A DNA stretch of 64,000 nucleotides from JAWBMQ01 sp038828875 (GTDB taxonomy: Archaea; Nanobdellota; Nanobdellia; Woesearchaeales; JAWBMQ01), in NCBI GenBank assembly GCA_038828875.1, contig JAWBMQ010000005.1:1-64000 (forward strand), given 5' to 3'. The notes beneath the pieces were generated by a model, which saw only the letters and a list, made by a program, of their open reading frames with translations, was not told the DNA's origin and searched no databases. Each line of letters starts with the position of its first letter. The stretch's first letter is position 1. The position numbers and the translations under genes were made by a program. This document shows, piece after piece, positions 7,821 to 16,815 of this stretch.

Positions 7821-8533
7821 GTAACATTGTTTTAGATTCAGGACCCATTATTAGTTTAACATCGTCAAATCTACTTTTCATATTGAAGGAATTCCACGAA
7901 AAAATGGATGTTAATTTTATAATTCCCGAAAGTGTTAAGTTTGAGGTTGTAGATAGAGCTTTTCAAAATAAAGTTTACATTACTGAAGCTTTAGAAGTTT
8001 TAAAATATGTCAATGATGAAATTATTCAAGTTGAAAAACATGAAAATATAAGGATTTTAATGGAACTTATCTTAACATTATCTAATAATTTATTCTATTC
8101 AGAAGATAAACCTATTCAAATACTGCACGAAGGTGAAGCTGAAGTTTTTGCATTATCACTTTATAAGAACGTGAATGTTTTAGTAATTGATGAAGTGCCA
8201 GCTAGAATGCTGATAGAAGACATCGAAGGCTTGAAAAATCATTTAGAAAACAAACTTCATTCTAAAATTAGGATTAATGAAGAGAACAAACAAATAATTG
8301 AAGAAAAATTTAAAGATAGATTTTGTATAAGATCTAGTGAACTAGTTGTTTATGCATACGAATTAGGTTTTTTCAATGATTATAAGCAATTAAACTATGA
8401 TCCTTATTTTAATGCTGAAAATAAAGAAGCGTTACTGCTTGAAGGATTACTTTGGTTGTTGAAGAAGAACGGATGTTCTATTACTGAAGAAGAAATATAT
8501 CAAATTATTAATTATGAATTAAAGCAGAAATAA
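7817..8533 (+). CDS. PIN-domain nuclease-like protein
   Basis: Protein of 238 aa. Residues 1-135 have the PIN pattern: D in IVLDSGPIISL near the N-terminus, E in IPESVKFEVVD, the EGEAEVFAL motif and a last D in VLVIDEVPAR. These acidic residues would hold Mg/Mn for RNA or DNA cleavage. The helical C-terminal 100 residues, ending ITEEEIYQIINYELKQK, have no obvious counterpart in short VapC toxins, and no antitoxin-like gene is adjacent. It sits between a NUDIX hydrolase (4-nt overlap) and a HerA-type ATPase (9 nt), so coupling to the ATPase is a reasonable guess. Confidence 0.8.
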   Translation: MSNIVLDSGPIISLTSSNLLFILKEFHEKMDVNFIIPESVKFEVVDRAFQNKVYITEALEVLKYVNDEIIQVEKHENIRILMELILTLSNNLFYSEDKPIQILHEGEAEVFALSLYKNVNVLVIDEVPARMLIEDIEGLKNHLENKLHSKIRINEENKQIIEEKFKDRFCIRSSELVVYAYELGFFNDYKQLNYDPYFNAENKEALLLEGLLWLLKKNGCSITEEEIYQIINYELKQK

Positions 8534-8542
8534 GGTGAAATT

Positions 8543-10329
8543 ATGAAACAAGTAGGAATTATTGTTGGTGGAGAATTCAATAAACTCTTCATAAGAGAGA
8601 AATCTACATATGACATTGAATTAGGAGAACTGCTAATTTCAGAGGTAGATGATAAAAAATACGTTCTTGAAGTTTATGATATTGTTTATGGAAGTCAAAT
8701 ATCACAACAAAAAATGGAACTTTTTTCAGGTTTTAATTTAGAAACTAATGAACAAAGCGAAGTTTTTCATAAAGAATTACGACTTTACAAATTAGTTGTT
8801 GCTAAGCCATTAATAATTATAGAGAATAAAAAGATCAATCAAGCTAAATCAATTCCTCCTTTATTTACTCCAGTAAGAGCAATAAATGAAGATGATTTAA
8901 AAGGATTGTTCAAAGATATGTTAGAAATAGGAGCTATTCGTTCAGGAAGTAAAATATTAAAAGAAAGTCTTAAAATGAATCCTTTTGATGTTTTTTCTCA
9001 TCATGTTTTAGTTCCAGCACAAACAGGGAAAGGTAAATCTAATTTAATAAAAACACTTCTTTGGAATTGTGCAAATTTAAATGATATCGGTTTTTTTGTT
9101 TTAGATCCACATAATGAATACTTTTATGGAAATAAGGAAAGAAATGAGCAATATGGTTTGAAAGATCATCCAAAGAAAGAAAAAATATTTTATTTTGCAT
9201 CTTCCAAAGAATCCATAATTCAAAAGCAAGAAAAAGCAAGCATTTTGAAAATTTCAATAAAAAACATAAGACCACATCACTTTGTTGATATTCTCAGTTT
9301 TACAGAAGCACAAGAGCAAGTAGCTTACAGATTTTATCATGAGTTTAAAGAGGATTGGATTAGAATGTTGTTCGAAGATTTTTCTGAAGAAAGATTGCAA
9401 GAGATGAATGTTCCACCAATGACTTTAAGTACTTTAAGAAGAAAAATTAGTTTTGTTTTGGATTTGGATTTAAATGGTAATTCACATGGCATATTTGTTA
9501 ATGAAGCACTAGAGAAGGATTCAATTAAATTGATGATTGAGTTGTTAGAACAGGGAAAAATTGTAATTTTAGATACTTCTAACTTGAAAAATGAACAAGA
9601 ATTAGTAATTTGTTCCATGGTTGCTTCGGAAATATTTTGGAGACATCAAAATTATAAAAATCAAGGAATTTTAGATAACTATCCTTTGGTTACTTTTATT
9701 TTAGAAGAAGCACCAAGATTGTTGAATGANNNNNNNNNNNNNNNNNNNNNNNNNNNNNNNNNNNNNNNNNNNNNNNNNNNNNNNNNNNNNNNNNNNNNNN
9801 NNNNNNNNNNNNNNNNNNNNNNNNNNNNTTAGTAATTTGTTCCATGGTTGCTTCGGAAATATTTTGGAGACATCAAAATTATAAAAATCAAGGAATTTTA
9901 GATAACTATCCTTTGGTTACTTTTATTTTAGAAGAAGCACCAAGATTGTTGAATGATTCTCAAAAAGCAAATATTTTTTCGTCTATTGCAAGAGAAGGAA
10001 GAAAGTTTAAAATAGGTCTTGTAGCAATAACTCAACTACCATCTTTAATTCCTAGAGAAATTTTAGCGAATATGAATACTAAAATTATCTTAGGTATTGA
10101 AATGTCAAAAGAAAGGGAAGTAGTTATAAATTCTTCAGCACAAGATATTGAAGAATTAAGCAAAAGTATTGCAAGCTTAGATAAAGGTGAAGCAATAATA
10201 ACAAGTTCATTTTTAAAGTTTCCTGTTCCTGTTTCAATACCATTGTTTACAGATGTTGTAAAACAAGAATTAGCAAATTCTAAAGAAAAGAAAATTTTGA
10301 AGAAAGAAGAATTTTTTGACCAATATTAA
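8543..10329 (+). CDS. HerA-type FtsK-like ATPase (interrupted by assembly gap)
   Basis: The gene starts after AGGTGAAATT and is cut by 99 unknown bases. Both sides of the gap carry the same 128 bp. Joining 8543-9729 to 9957-10329 gives 1560 nt, an uninterrupted 519-aa protein, so the gene is almost certainly intact in the cell. It has an N-terminal beta-rich (HAS-barrel-like) part, Walker A AQTGKGKS (159-166), LDPHNEYF after the next strand, Walker B TFILEEAPRLL, and the arginine-containing SIAREGRKFKIGLVAITQ near the C-terminus. HerA hexamers pump or unwind duplex DNA with a nuclease, usually NurA. Here the adjacent nuclease-like gene encodes a PIN protein instead. Confidence 0.88.
9602..9729 (+). 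repeat. First copy of 128-bp duplicated gap flank
   Basis: Identical to 9829-9956 and ending exactly at the run of N. The copy lies within the HerA gene and covers its Walker B region. Confidence 0.95.
9730..9828. other. Assembly gap (99 N) that is probably not real sequence
   Basis: The N run is bounded on both sides by the same 128 bp. This is what a scaffolder leaves when two contigs that overlap by about one k-mer are placed side by side instead of being merged. Collapsing the overlap restores the HerA reading frame. Confidence 0.95.
9829..9956 (+). repeat. Second copy of 128-bp duplicated gap flank
   Basis: Identical to 9602-9729 and beginning exactly at the end of the N run. After 9956 the HerA reading frame continues normally to its stop at 10329. 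Confidence 0.95.
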
Positions 10330-10739
10330 TTCTCTAATTCTTCCTTTAATCTTTTAGCTAATTCTTCAAATTGTTTTTTCTCAAGCTTATTCGGTTCCCA
10401 GTGAAACGTTACTTTATCATTTACAAATCTTGGAATTATGTGAAAATGAATATGATTAATGACTTGACCTGCGGCAGGATTGTTTGACTGCAAGATGTTT
10501 ATTCCATCAGGTTCTAGTAATATTGCTAAGATTTCAGCAATTTTCTTCACAGCTTTGGTAATTTCAATTAAATCATCTTCTTCAACATCTAGTATATTGT
10601 TATAATGTTCTTTTGGAATTACTAACACATGTCCATAGTTTGCAGGGTTTATATCTAAAAATGCTAAGACTTTTTCATTTTCGTAAACCTTATAGCTAGG
10701 GATTTCTCCTTTTACTATTTTGCAAAATATGCAATCCAT
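10326..10739 (-). CDS. HIT family nucleotide hydrolase/transferase
   Basis: Protein of 137 aa with the family layout. The N-terminal zinc-binding CIFCKIVKGEIPSYKVYE is followed by GHVLVIPKEHYNNI and the catalytic histidine triad HIHFHIIP. HIT proteins act on nucleotide-linked substrates such as ApnA or AMP-lysine; which one is not readable here. GGTGAAACA lies before the ATG, and the gene follows argS by 9 nt, so it is probably the third gene of a ZPR1-ArgRS-HIT transcript. Its stop overlaps the convergent HerA gene by 4 nt. Confidence 0.93.
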   Translation of the reverse strand: MDCIFCKIVKGEIPSYKVYENEKVLAFLDINPANYGHVLVIPKEHYNNILDVEEDDLIEITKAVKKIAEILAILLEPDGINILQSNNPAAGQVINHIHFHIIPRFVNDKVTFHWEPNKLEKKQFEELAKRLKEELEN

Positions 10740-10748
10740 TGTTTCACC

Positions 10749-12458
10749 TCACATTTTATCAACGAACGGTAAGCCTAGAATGTTAAAACTATTTTCCATA
10801 ACATAAATGAACGAGTATAATAAAGAAATTTTTTCTTCTTTGTTTTCTGATTTTAAAACATTAACTTCTTGATAAAATTCATTGAAAATTTTGCCTAATT
10901 TTAGCAAATATTGAGCTAATATATGTGGTTTATTGCTTTCTAATGAATCTAACAAAATATTAGGATAAAGATAAAGATATTTTATTAGCTTAATTTCAAT
11001 TTCTGAAAAGTTGTTTTTTTCAATTAAATTAGGTTTTGGAAAGTTAAGTTTTTCTAAAATACTTTTTGCTCTAACTAATGTGTAATTTAAGTATATTGCA
11101 GTATCTCCATCAAGCCTTAGCATCTTTTCTTCATCAAAAACAATATCTTTCACTCTATCTTGAGATAAATCGTTGAATCTTATTGCAGCAATTGCTAATT
11201 TTTCAGCGACTTTTTCTTTTCCATCATTTACAATCTTTTTCTCTTCGATAATTTTCATTGCAGAATCTATTACTTTCTTAATAACATCTTCCATATAAAC
11301 AACTCTCCCTTCTCTAGTACTCATTTTCCCTTCTTTTAAATGATATAATCCAAAATCAACATGAACTTTTTCACCTTTAATTTCTAATTCTTCAGCAATC
11401 TTAAAAAGTTGTTTAAAATGTAATTTTTGCTCGCTTCCTACAACATATATAATTTTATCAAAATTATACTTGATGTATCTTTGATATAAAGTGCTTAAAT
11501 CTCTTGATAAATAAATACTAGTTCCATCATTTTTTAAAATTACAGCAACTCCTAAATTTTCTTTATTTAAATCAACAATCAATGCACCTTCAGATTCAAC
11601 AAGTAAGTTTTTTTTCTTTAATTCTTCCAAAACTATAGGTAGTTTTCTTGCGCTTTCACTTTCACTTTCAAAAGAATCAAATTTAACATTAAGTAATTCA
11701 TAGATTTTGTTAAATTCTTTTAGACTGATTTCAGTAAATTTTTTCCAAAGTGCTAGATTTTCAGGATCATTTTCTTCTAATTTTTTGAACTCATTCTTAG
11801 CAAATTCTTCAATTTCAGGTTTTTCCTTTTCAATTTTATGATACTTTACATAAAGTTCTACTAAATAATGAATTCCTTCTTTTTCTAATCTTTCTTCCTT
11901 ATTGTTCTCAGCAAGATTTTTGTAAGCATAAATCAATTTACCAAATTGAGTACCATAATCACCTAAATAATTTATTCCAACCACTTTGTAATTGAAATTA
12001 GAATAGATTCTTCTTAAAGTGTCACCAATTACTGTACTTCTCAAGTGTCCAATACTGAAAGGCTTTGCAATGTTAGGAGAGGAATATTCAATAATTACTA
12101 TTTTCTGATTTCCAATGTTTATTTTTCCATAATTTTCCTTTTCTTGAAGAATCCTGTTTATTGTGTATTTGATTAATTCATCTTTTTTTACGTTAAAATT
12201 TATATAATTTCCAACCAATTCTACTTTAAATTCAGAATCTTTGAATTCTTCTAAAATTTTTTTTATGATATCTTCAACATTTTCGTTAGTAAATTTTTTT
12301 AAATGAAATGAAAAAATTGCATAATCTGCATAATTTTCATTTCCTTTTGAAACAATTTTTTCAAGTTCATCTAAATTATTTAGTTTTAGAATTTTAGCAA
12401 CTTTTTCAATTATTTTATATCTGAAAATATCAAAAGTTTTCAAATATTCCGTTTTCAT
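10749..12458 (-). CDS. argS: Arginyl-tRNA synthetase
   Basis: Class I synthetase of 569 aa. The N-terminal Add-1 domain (about 1-110) that recognises the tRNA D loop is followed by the catalytic domain with SSPNIAKPFSIGHLRST (HIGH motif). DYGTQFGKLIYAY and the KMSTREG segment, the KMSKS equivalent, come next. The all-helical DALR anticodon-binding end contains LNYTLVRAKSIL. Length is normal. Its start overlaps the ZPR1 gene stop by 4 nt, implying translational coupling. Confidence 0.96.
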   Translation of the reverse strand: MKTEYLKTFDIFRYKIIEKVAKILKLNNLDELEKIVSKGNENYADYAIFSFHLKKFTNENVEDIIKKILEEFKDSEFKVELVGNYINFNVKKDELIKYTINRILQEKENYGKINIGNQKIVIIEYSSPNIAKPFSIGHLRSTVIGDTLRRIYSNFNYKVVGINYLGDYGTQFGKLIYAYKNLAENNKEERLEKEGIHYLVELYVKYHKIEKEKPEIEEFAKNEFKKLEENDPENLALWKKFTEISLKEFNKIYELLNVKFDSFESESESARKLPIVLEELKKKNLLVESEGALIVDLNKENLGVAVILKNDGTSIYLSRDLSTLYQRYIKYNFDKIIYVVGSEQKLHFKQLFKIAEELEIKGEKVHVDFGLYHLKEGKMSTREGRVVYMEDVIKKVIDSAMKIIEEKKIVNDGKEKVAEKLAIAAIRFNDLSQDRVKDIVFDEEKMLRLDGDTAIYLNYTLVRAKSILEKLNFPKPNLIEKNNFSEIEIKLIKYLYLYPNILLDSLESNKPHILAQYLLKLGKIFNEFYQEVNVLKSENKEEKISLLYSFIYVMENSFNILGLPFVDKM

Positions 12459-13012
12459 TTTTTCTTAAGAATTTCTTTTTTAGCTTTTTCAGAAATAATT
12501 GCAGAATTTCCGGTAGGATCTTCTATTACAATTTTTACTTTATTTTCTCCCCATAGAATTCTGTTTATCTTTTTAATCGTTTCCCAAAGCTCAGCTTTAT
12601 CATCATCCTCTTCAGCACTTTCTTTAGCAATTTCTAAATCTTTTTTTACTTTTTCTAACATTCCTTCTATTGTTGTAATATAACCATCGCTTCCTTCTTC
12701 AATTTTTGCTAAATTTCCAATCTTTACAGTAGCATTTGAACTTTTTACCACAAGAACATTCAAATCTTGCTCATTTTCTATATCAAAAGAAATTTTTACA
12801 GGATCTTGATTATTCTCAAATTCTACGTCGCTAATTTTAAAATTACATTCTTGATTTGTACATTCTGCAGTAAACAAGTATGTTGTTCCAAAAAATGGCA
12901 CTTCTGTAGTATATTCAGTTATTTTCAAAGAATTTCTCAAACACATCGGACACTTTTGATTTTCGACAACAGTAGGCTCTGAAAATTTTAAATTTGTTTT
13001 ATTGTCATCCAT
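12455..13012 (-). CDS. ZPR1-type zinc-finger protein
   Basis: Protein of 185 aa, one ZPR1 module. Two CxxC pairs (CPMC, and C-x4-C in CTNQEC) flank the hydrophobic FFGTTYLFTAEC segment. A beta domain with SSNATVKIGNLAKIEEGSDG and TTIEGMLEKVKKDLE follows. Eukaryotic ZPR1 is a chaperone for eEF1A folding; archaeal single-module relatives are widespread but less understood. It is the first gene of a unit with argS and a HIT protein, which fits a role around translation. Confidence 0.88.
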   Translation of the reverse strand: MDDNKTNLKFSEPTVVENQKCPMCLRNSLKITEYTTEVPFFGTTYLFTAECTNQECNFKISDVEFENNQDPVKISFDIENEQDLNVLVVKSSNATVKIGNLAKIEEGSDGYITTIEGMLEKVKKDLEIAKESAEEDDDKAELWETIKKINRILWGENKVKIVIEDPTGNSAIISEKAKKEILKKK

Positions 13013-13108
13013 GTTAAAGAAAAAAGAAAAGGATATAATATAAAAATATTTAGTTTTAGAATATGATTAATGGTTAATCTTAAAAATGGGAAAATAAAAG
13101 CAAGAAGT

Positions 13109-13522
13109 TTAGAATTCTTCCTCTTCTTCGTTAGATTCTTCTTGCTCCTGTTGCTTCGTAGCTTTTTTAGATTTATCAATTTCAGCAAAAGAAGGAGTGA
13201 TAATTATCCAATCTTCACCAACTCCTGCAATATCTCCTCCAAAGTTATCAATAGCAATTTTGAATTTTTGAATTGCTCTTTTCAATTCTACTGGATCCTT
13301 TTCTTTTAAATTCTTAATATTAACAAAGCAAATAATGTAACCTAATCTAAGGTCATTCAATATTGGTTTTATATCTTCAAATTCACTTAAGGAATATGCT
13401 CTTACCAATACCTTTTTTTGATTATCTTCAAATGATTCAGCAGTAATTTCCAAATATTCCTCTTCCTCTTCATCTTTGCTTCTAACACCAAAATTTCTTA
13501 AAAATGCATTTTTGATTGCCAT
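13109..13522 (-). CDS. sepF: Archaeal SepF-like cell-division protein
   Basis: Protein of 137 aa. The N-terminus MAIKNAFLRNFGV is a probable amphipathic membrane-binding helix. A short acidic linker and a SepF fold follow, with KVLVRAYSLSEFEDIKPILNDLR, YIICFVNIKNL and the glycine-rich NFGGDIAGVGEDWIIITP. In FtsZ-using archaea SepF anchors FtsZ to the membrane. The C-terminus adds a Gln/Glu-rich tail. GAGGGGTGC precedes the ATG, with a TATA box (TTTATAAATAT) further upstream, so it is transcribed alone. Confidence 0.9.
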   Translation of the reverse strand: MAIKNAFLRNFGVRSKDEEEEEYLEITAESFEDNQKKVLVRAYSLSEFEDIKPILNDLRLGYIICFVNIKNLKEKDPVELKRAIQKFKIAIDNFGGDIAGVGEDWIIITPSFAEIDKSKKATKQQEQEESNEEEEEF

Positions 13523-13650
13523 AATAGCACCCCTCTTTTTTATTATGATTTTTTTATATTTATAAATTTTTTCAATTTTTAATAGGAAAAATCTGTTTGA
13601 ACACTATTAAATTTATGAAGTAATATTTAAAACTTTTGTTTTTAATAAAC

Positions 13651-14619
13651 TTATCTTAAGAATAGGCTTACTATTGAAACATAAATTACGATAGTCATGA
13701 AATCAGAGATTATTGTTGCTATAGGCCCGCTTCCTAATGCAGGATCAAATTTAAATCTCTTGATTAGTATTGCTAACGTTAATCCATTGAGAGATGCAAA
13801 AAGATTGGTAAAAAAGTTAGCTAATCCTATTATAAATGCAATGTATGGTTCTTTAAATAAGGTTGAAATGCTGACAAAAAGAAGGAATGAAATGATAAGT
13901 GAAATACAGGAAGAAATAAGCAACTGTTTTATTATGTATGTTTTTAATTTCAATTGTTTTCCTAAGACTGCAATATCTCTTATAAATATGGTTTGAGTTT
14001 GATTTCCTAGAGCATCGCTAAGATAAACTATTGCAGGAATAAATGTAGCAATAATAAAATATTTTTTTAAAACTCCTTCAAAATCATTTAAAAATAAAGC
14101 AATTACCATAGTTCCAATCAAACCAAACAAGATCCAAGGTATTCTGGTTTTTACAGAATCTATTGTAGACATCTCCAAGCTATTTTGAAAATCTAAGTGT
14201 GATTTATGAATTCCTGCGAAATGTATAAGATCTTCCTTCAGAGCTCTGTTAATTGTAGCTAATATAGTTCTTGAAGAAACAACGCCTAAAAGTTTATTAT
14301 GCTCAACAACAGGAATTTGTTTTAAACCATGTTTTATTGCAATATCTGCTATTTTTTCTAATTCTTCATCAGGTTTAACATGAACAATCTTAGTTTTCAT
14401 AATATCCTTAATATTAGTTTCTTTTGGTAAATTGAATACATCCTTAATGCTGAAAACACCTACAAGGTTATCATTATCATCAAGAACATAAATATAATCA
14501 ATTCTTTCAAACATAGGTGTTTCAGCTTCAAGAAGTTCAATCACATCTTTTATTTTTGAGTTTACATTAACTATAGGTATATCTTTTATCAAAAACCTAT
14601 GTAAATGATTCTTCTTCAT
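13651..14619 (-). CDS. MgtE-family Mg2+ transporter with CBS pair, no N domain
   Basis: Protein of 322 aa. Residues 1-130 are two CBS domains (DYIYVLDDNDNLVGVFSIKD; KQIPVVEHNKLLGVVSSRT). The remainder is the five-helix MgtE pore, with IPWILFGLIG, AIVYLSDALGNQTQT and the DPALGSGPIATIISD segment whose acidic residue lies in the ion pathway. The superhelical cytoplasmic N domain of canonical MgtE is missing; only about 10 residues precede the first CBS. Gating by CBS-bound Mg or nucleotide is the family expectation. The start overlaps the upstream membrane protein gene by 4 nt. Confidence 0.85.
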   Translation of the reverse strand: MKKNHLHRFLIKDIPIVNVNSKIKDVIELLEAETPMFERIDYIYVLDDNDNLVGVFSIKDVFNLPKETNIKDIMKTKIVHVKPDEELEKIADIAIKHGLKQIPVVEHNKLLGVVSSRTILATINRALKEDLIHFAGIHKSHLDFQNSLEMSTIDSVKTRIPWILFGLIGTMVIALFLNDFEGVLKKYFIIATFIPAIVYLSDALGNQTQTIFIRDIAVLGKQLKLKTYIIKQLLISSCISLIISFLLFVSISTLFKEPYIAFIIGLANFFTNLFASLNGLTLAILIKRFKFDPALGSGPIATIISDFMTIVIYVSIVSLFLR

Positions 14620-15275
14620 GATGAATTGTTCAACAATAGAGCTTCTCTAAATTCAGGTGAATATTTTGTATTTTCTTTTTCTTCTTCAATGATTTTTATT
14701 AATGTTTCTTCATCCATGTAATTATATTCATATTTTTCTTGATTCTCTTCATTATTCTTTTCATTGCTAAATGTTTTTTCTTGTTCAAAATTCACATTTT
14801 CGGAAACCTCATAATTATTTTCTACGTTTATTGTGTTAATATTTTCTTTTTTTATGCTAAATTGATTTTCATTTTCTATCTTTAAATTTTCAGTTTTTTC
14901 ACTTAAATTTTTAGAAATTAAAAAAACACCAGAAACAGCAGCTACAGCTAAGAAAATTATAGCAATAAAAACTATGAAAGAATGTTTTGTAAAATTATTT
15001 TCATTGGTTTCTTTTTTACTAGTTTCTTGTTTATTTTGAATAGCATTTGTATTTTCAATAGGATTTTTATCTACATTTACATTAGCAGAAAGATTTATTG
15101 TACTTGTTGGTACATTTTTGTTGCTTTGATTTTTGTTTTCTAACTGCTTAAATGCTTCATCAATAATTTCTTTTTTCCAACCATTAGCTATTAAAGCGTT
15201 AGTGATTTGTTCTTTAGTAAATCCTTGTTTGATGCTACTTTCAATATAATTTAGTAATTCTTGGCTTATGTTCAT
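14616..15275 (-). CDS. Single-pass membrane protein with UBA-like N-terminal mini-domain
   Basis: Protein of 219 aa. Residues 3-45 form a three-helix motif (YIESSIKQGFTKEQITNALI, then ANGWKKEIIDEAFKQLE) resembling UBA/CUE folds. An Asn/Thr-rich linker, one membrane helix near residues 100-120 and an Asn/Glu-rich low-complexity outside or lumenal part follow. The same mini-domain occurs in the proteins at 38982 and 63081. It overlaps the MgtE gene by 4 nt, so it may be an accessory protein of that transporter, but the role is unknown. Confidence 0.65.
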   Translation of the reverse strand: MNISQELLNYIESSIKQGFTKEQITNALIANGWKKEIIDEAFKQLENKNQSNKNVPTSTINLSANVNVDKNPIENTNAIQNKQETSKKETNENNFTKHSFIVFIAIIFLAVAAVSGVFLISKNLSEKTENLKIENENQFSIKKENINTINVENNYEVSENVNFEQEKTFSNEKNNEENQEKYEYNYMDEETLIKIIEEEKENTKYSPEFREALLLNNSS

Positions 15276-15393
15276 GTTGTATTAATTTTATTTAACTTTA
15301 AAAGTATAAAAATTTTGTGACTTTATAAACACAAACTCACTTAAAATATTTTACAAAAAAATATATAAAATTATTTGTTTTTTTTTGTCGAAA

Positions 15394-16815
15394 ATGGTAA
15401 ATCAAGAAATAAAAAGGATAAAAGAAAAGGTAAAAGGTCAGGTAAGGATGTATAACACATTAACCAAAAGAGTGGATTTGATTCAACCACATAACAATAG
15501 ATTAGACATCTTTGTATGTGGTCCTACAGTTTATGATTATGCTCATATAGGTCATGGAAGAAGTTATACTGTATACGATACTATAGTTAAGTTTTTTAGA
15601 AATTTAGGGATTTCTGTTTTTTATTTGCAAAATATAACAGATATCGATGATAAAATTATCAATAGAGCTAATGAATTGAATGTTCCTTGGTATGAAATCT
15701 CTTTAACATATGAGCAATATTATAAAGAGGATATGCTTGCTATGCATATAAATTCAGTAAATATTTACGCAAGAGCAACTGAACATATTCCTGAAATTGT
15801 TTGGCAAGTAAAAGCACTAATGAACAAGGGCTTCGCTTATGAAATTTCAGATGGCATTTATTTTGATGTTTCTAAATTTTCAGAATATGGAAAACTTTCA
15901 GGACAAGAATTAGAAGAGCTAAAACCAGGAGCTAGATTACAGGTAAAGGATGAAAAGAGAACACCTTATGATTTTGTTCTTTGGAAATTCAGAAAACCAA
16001 ATGAACCTTACTGGGATACTGAACTTGGCCAAGGAAGACCAGGATGGCATATTGAAGATACAGCTATTGCTCAACGTTATCATGGTTTTCAATACGACAT
16101 TCATGGTGGAGGAATAGATTTAATTTTTCCACATCATGAAAGTGAAATAGCTCAGATGGAAGCAATTTCAGGAATAAAGCCTTTTGTTAAACATTGGATT
16201 CATAATGGATTTTTGACAATAAATAATGAAAAGATGTCAAAATCACTCAAAAACTTTATTACTCTTAGAGATGTTTTTAAGCAATATGATCCATTAATAA
16301 TAAGATATTTTTATTTACAAACACACTATAGAGCTCCATTAGAGTTTTCTTATGAATTAATTGATGCAGCTAAAAATAGGTACATTGATTTAGAAAGAAA
16401 TGCAAAATTACTTCTAAATACAGAAGAAAAATTAAAAGATCCAGATATTGAAAAGCAGCTTTTACAAATCTATGAAGAATTCTTACTAGGATTAGCTGAT
16501 GATTTCAACATTTCTAAAGCAAATTCAGCAATTAGCAAATTTTTCAACTTAATTAATGCAAGGGTTATCAAAGATCAGGTAGAGGTTAATTTAGCAAAAG
16601 AAATTTTACTAGAGATTAATGCAGTTTTAGATATATTTGATTTCAGTTCTAACAACTCGAACTTGATAGGAGTTCTTGATGAAATCTTGAAAATTAGAGA
16701 TCAATTAAGAAAAGAAAAGCAATTTCAATATAGTGACATGATTAGAGAGGCATTGAAAAAATATAACATAGAAATTTTAGACAGCAAAGAAGGAAGCAAA
16801 TGGGTGTTAAGATAA
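15394..16815 (+). CDS. cysS: Cysteinyl-tRNA synthetase with a zinc-site Cys-to-Asp change
   Basis: Class I synthetase of 473 aa from the ATG at 15394; a TTG three codons earlier is a less likely start. Visible motifs are FVCGPTVYDYAHIGHGRSY (HIGH at 51-54) and KMSKS at 280-284, then the helical anticodon domain. Three of the four classical zinc ligands are in place: C42 and the His and Glu of FPHHESE. The fourth, normally Cys in GWHIECS, is Asp222 in GWHIEDTA. The enzyme may bind zinc differently or more weakly. It is convergent with and overlaps a DUF192 gene by 9 nt. Confidence 0.95.
   Translation: MVNQEIKRIKEKVKGQVRMYNTLTKRVDLIQPHNNRLDIFVCGPTVYDYAHIGHGRSYTVYDTIVKFFRNLGISVFYLQNITDIDDKIINRANELNVPWYEISLTYEQYYKEDMLAMHINSVNIYARATEHIPEIVWQVKALMNKGFAYEISDGIYFDVSKFSEYGKLSGQELEELKPGARLQVKDEKRTPYDFVLWKFRKPNEPYWDTELGQGRPGWHIEDTAIAQRYHGFQYDIHGGGIDLIFPHHESEIAQMEAISGIKPFVKHWIHNGFLTINNEKMSKSLKNFITLRDVFKQYDPLIIRYFYLQTHYRAPLEFSYELIDAAKNRYIDLERNAKLLLNTEEKLKDPDIEKQLLQIYEEFLLGLADDFNISKANSAISKFFNLINARVIKDQVEVNLAKEILLEINAVLDIFDFSSNNSNLIGVLDEILKIRDQLRKEKQFQYSDMIREALKKYNIEILDSKEGSKWVLR

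Noticed and set aside
7817..8533. VapC-type toxin of a toxin-antitoxin pair
   Set aside because: No small antitoxin gene is next to it; the protein is nearly twice the usual VapC size and is linked to NUDIX and HerA genes.
9844..10329. Separate small ATPase gene starting after the N run
   Set aside because: It is the tail of the HerA gene. Its first 38 codons repeat the end of the upstream part because of the duplicated flank.
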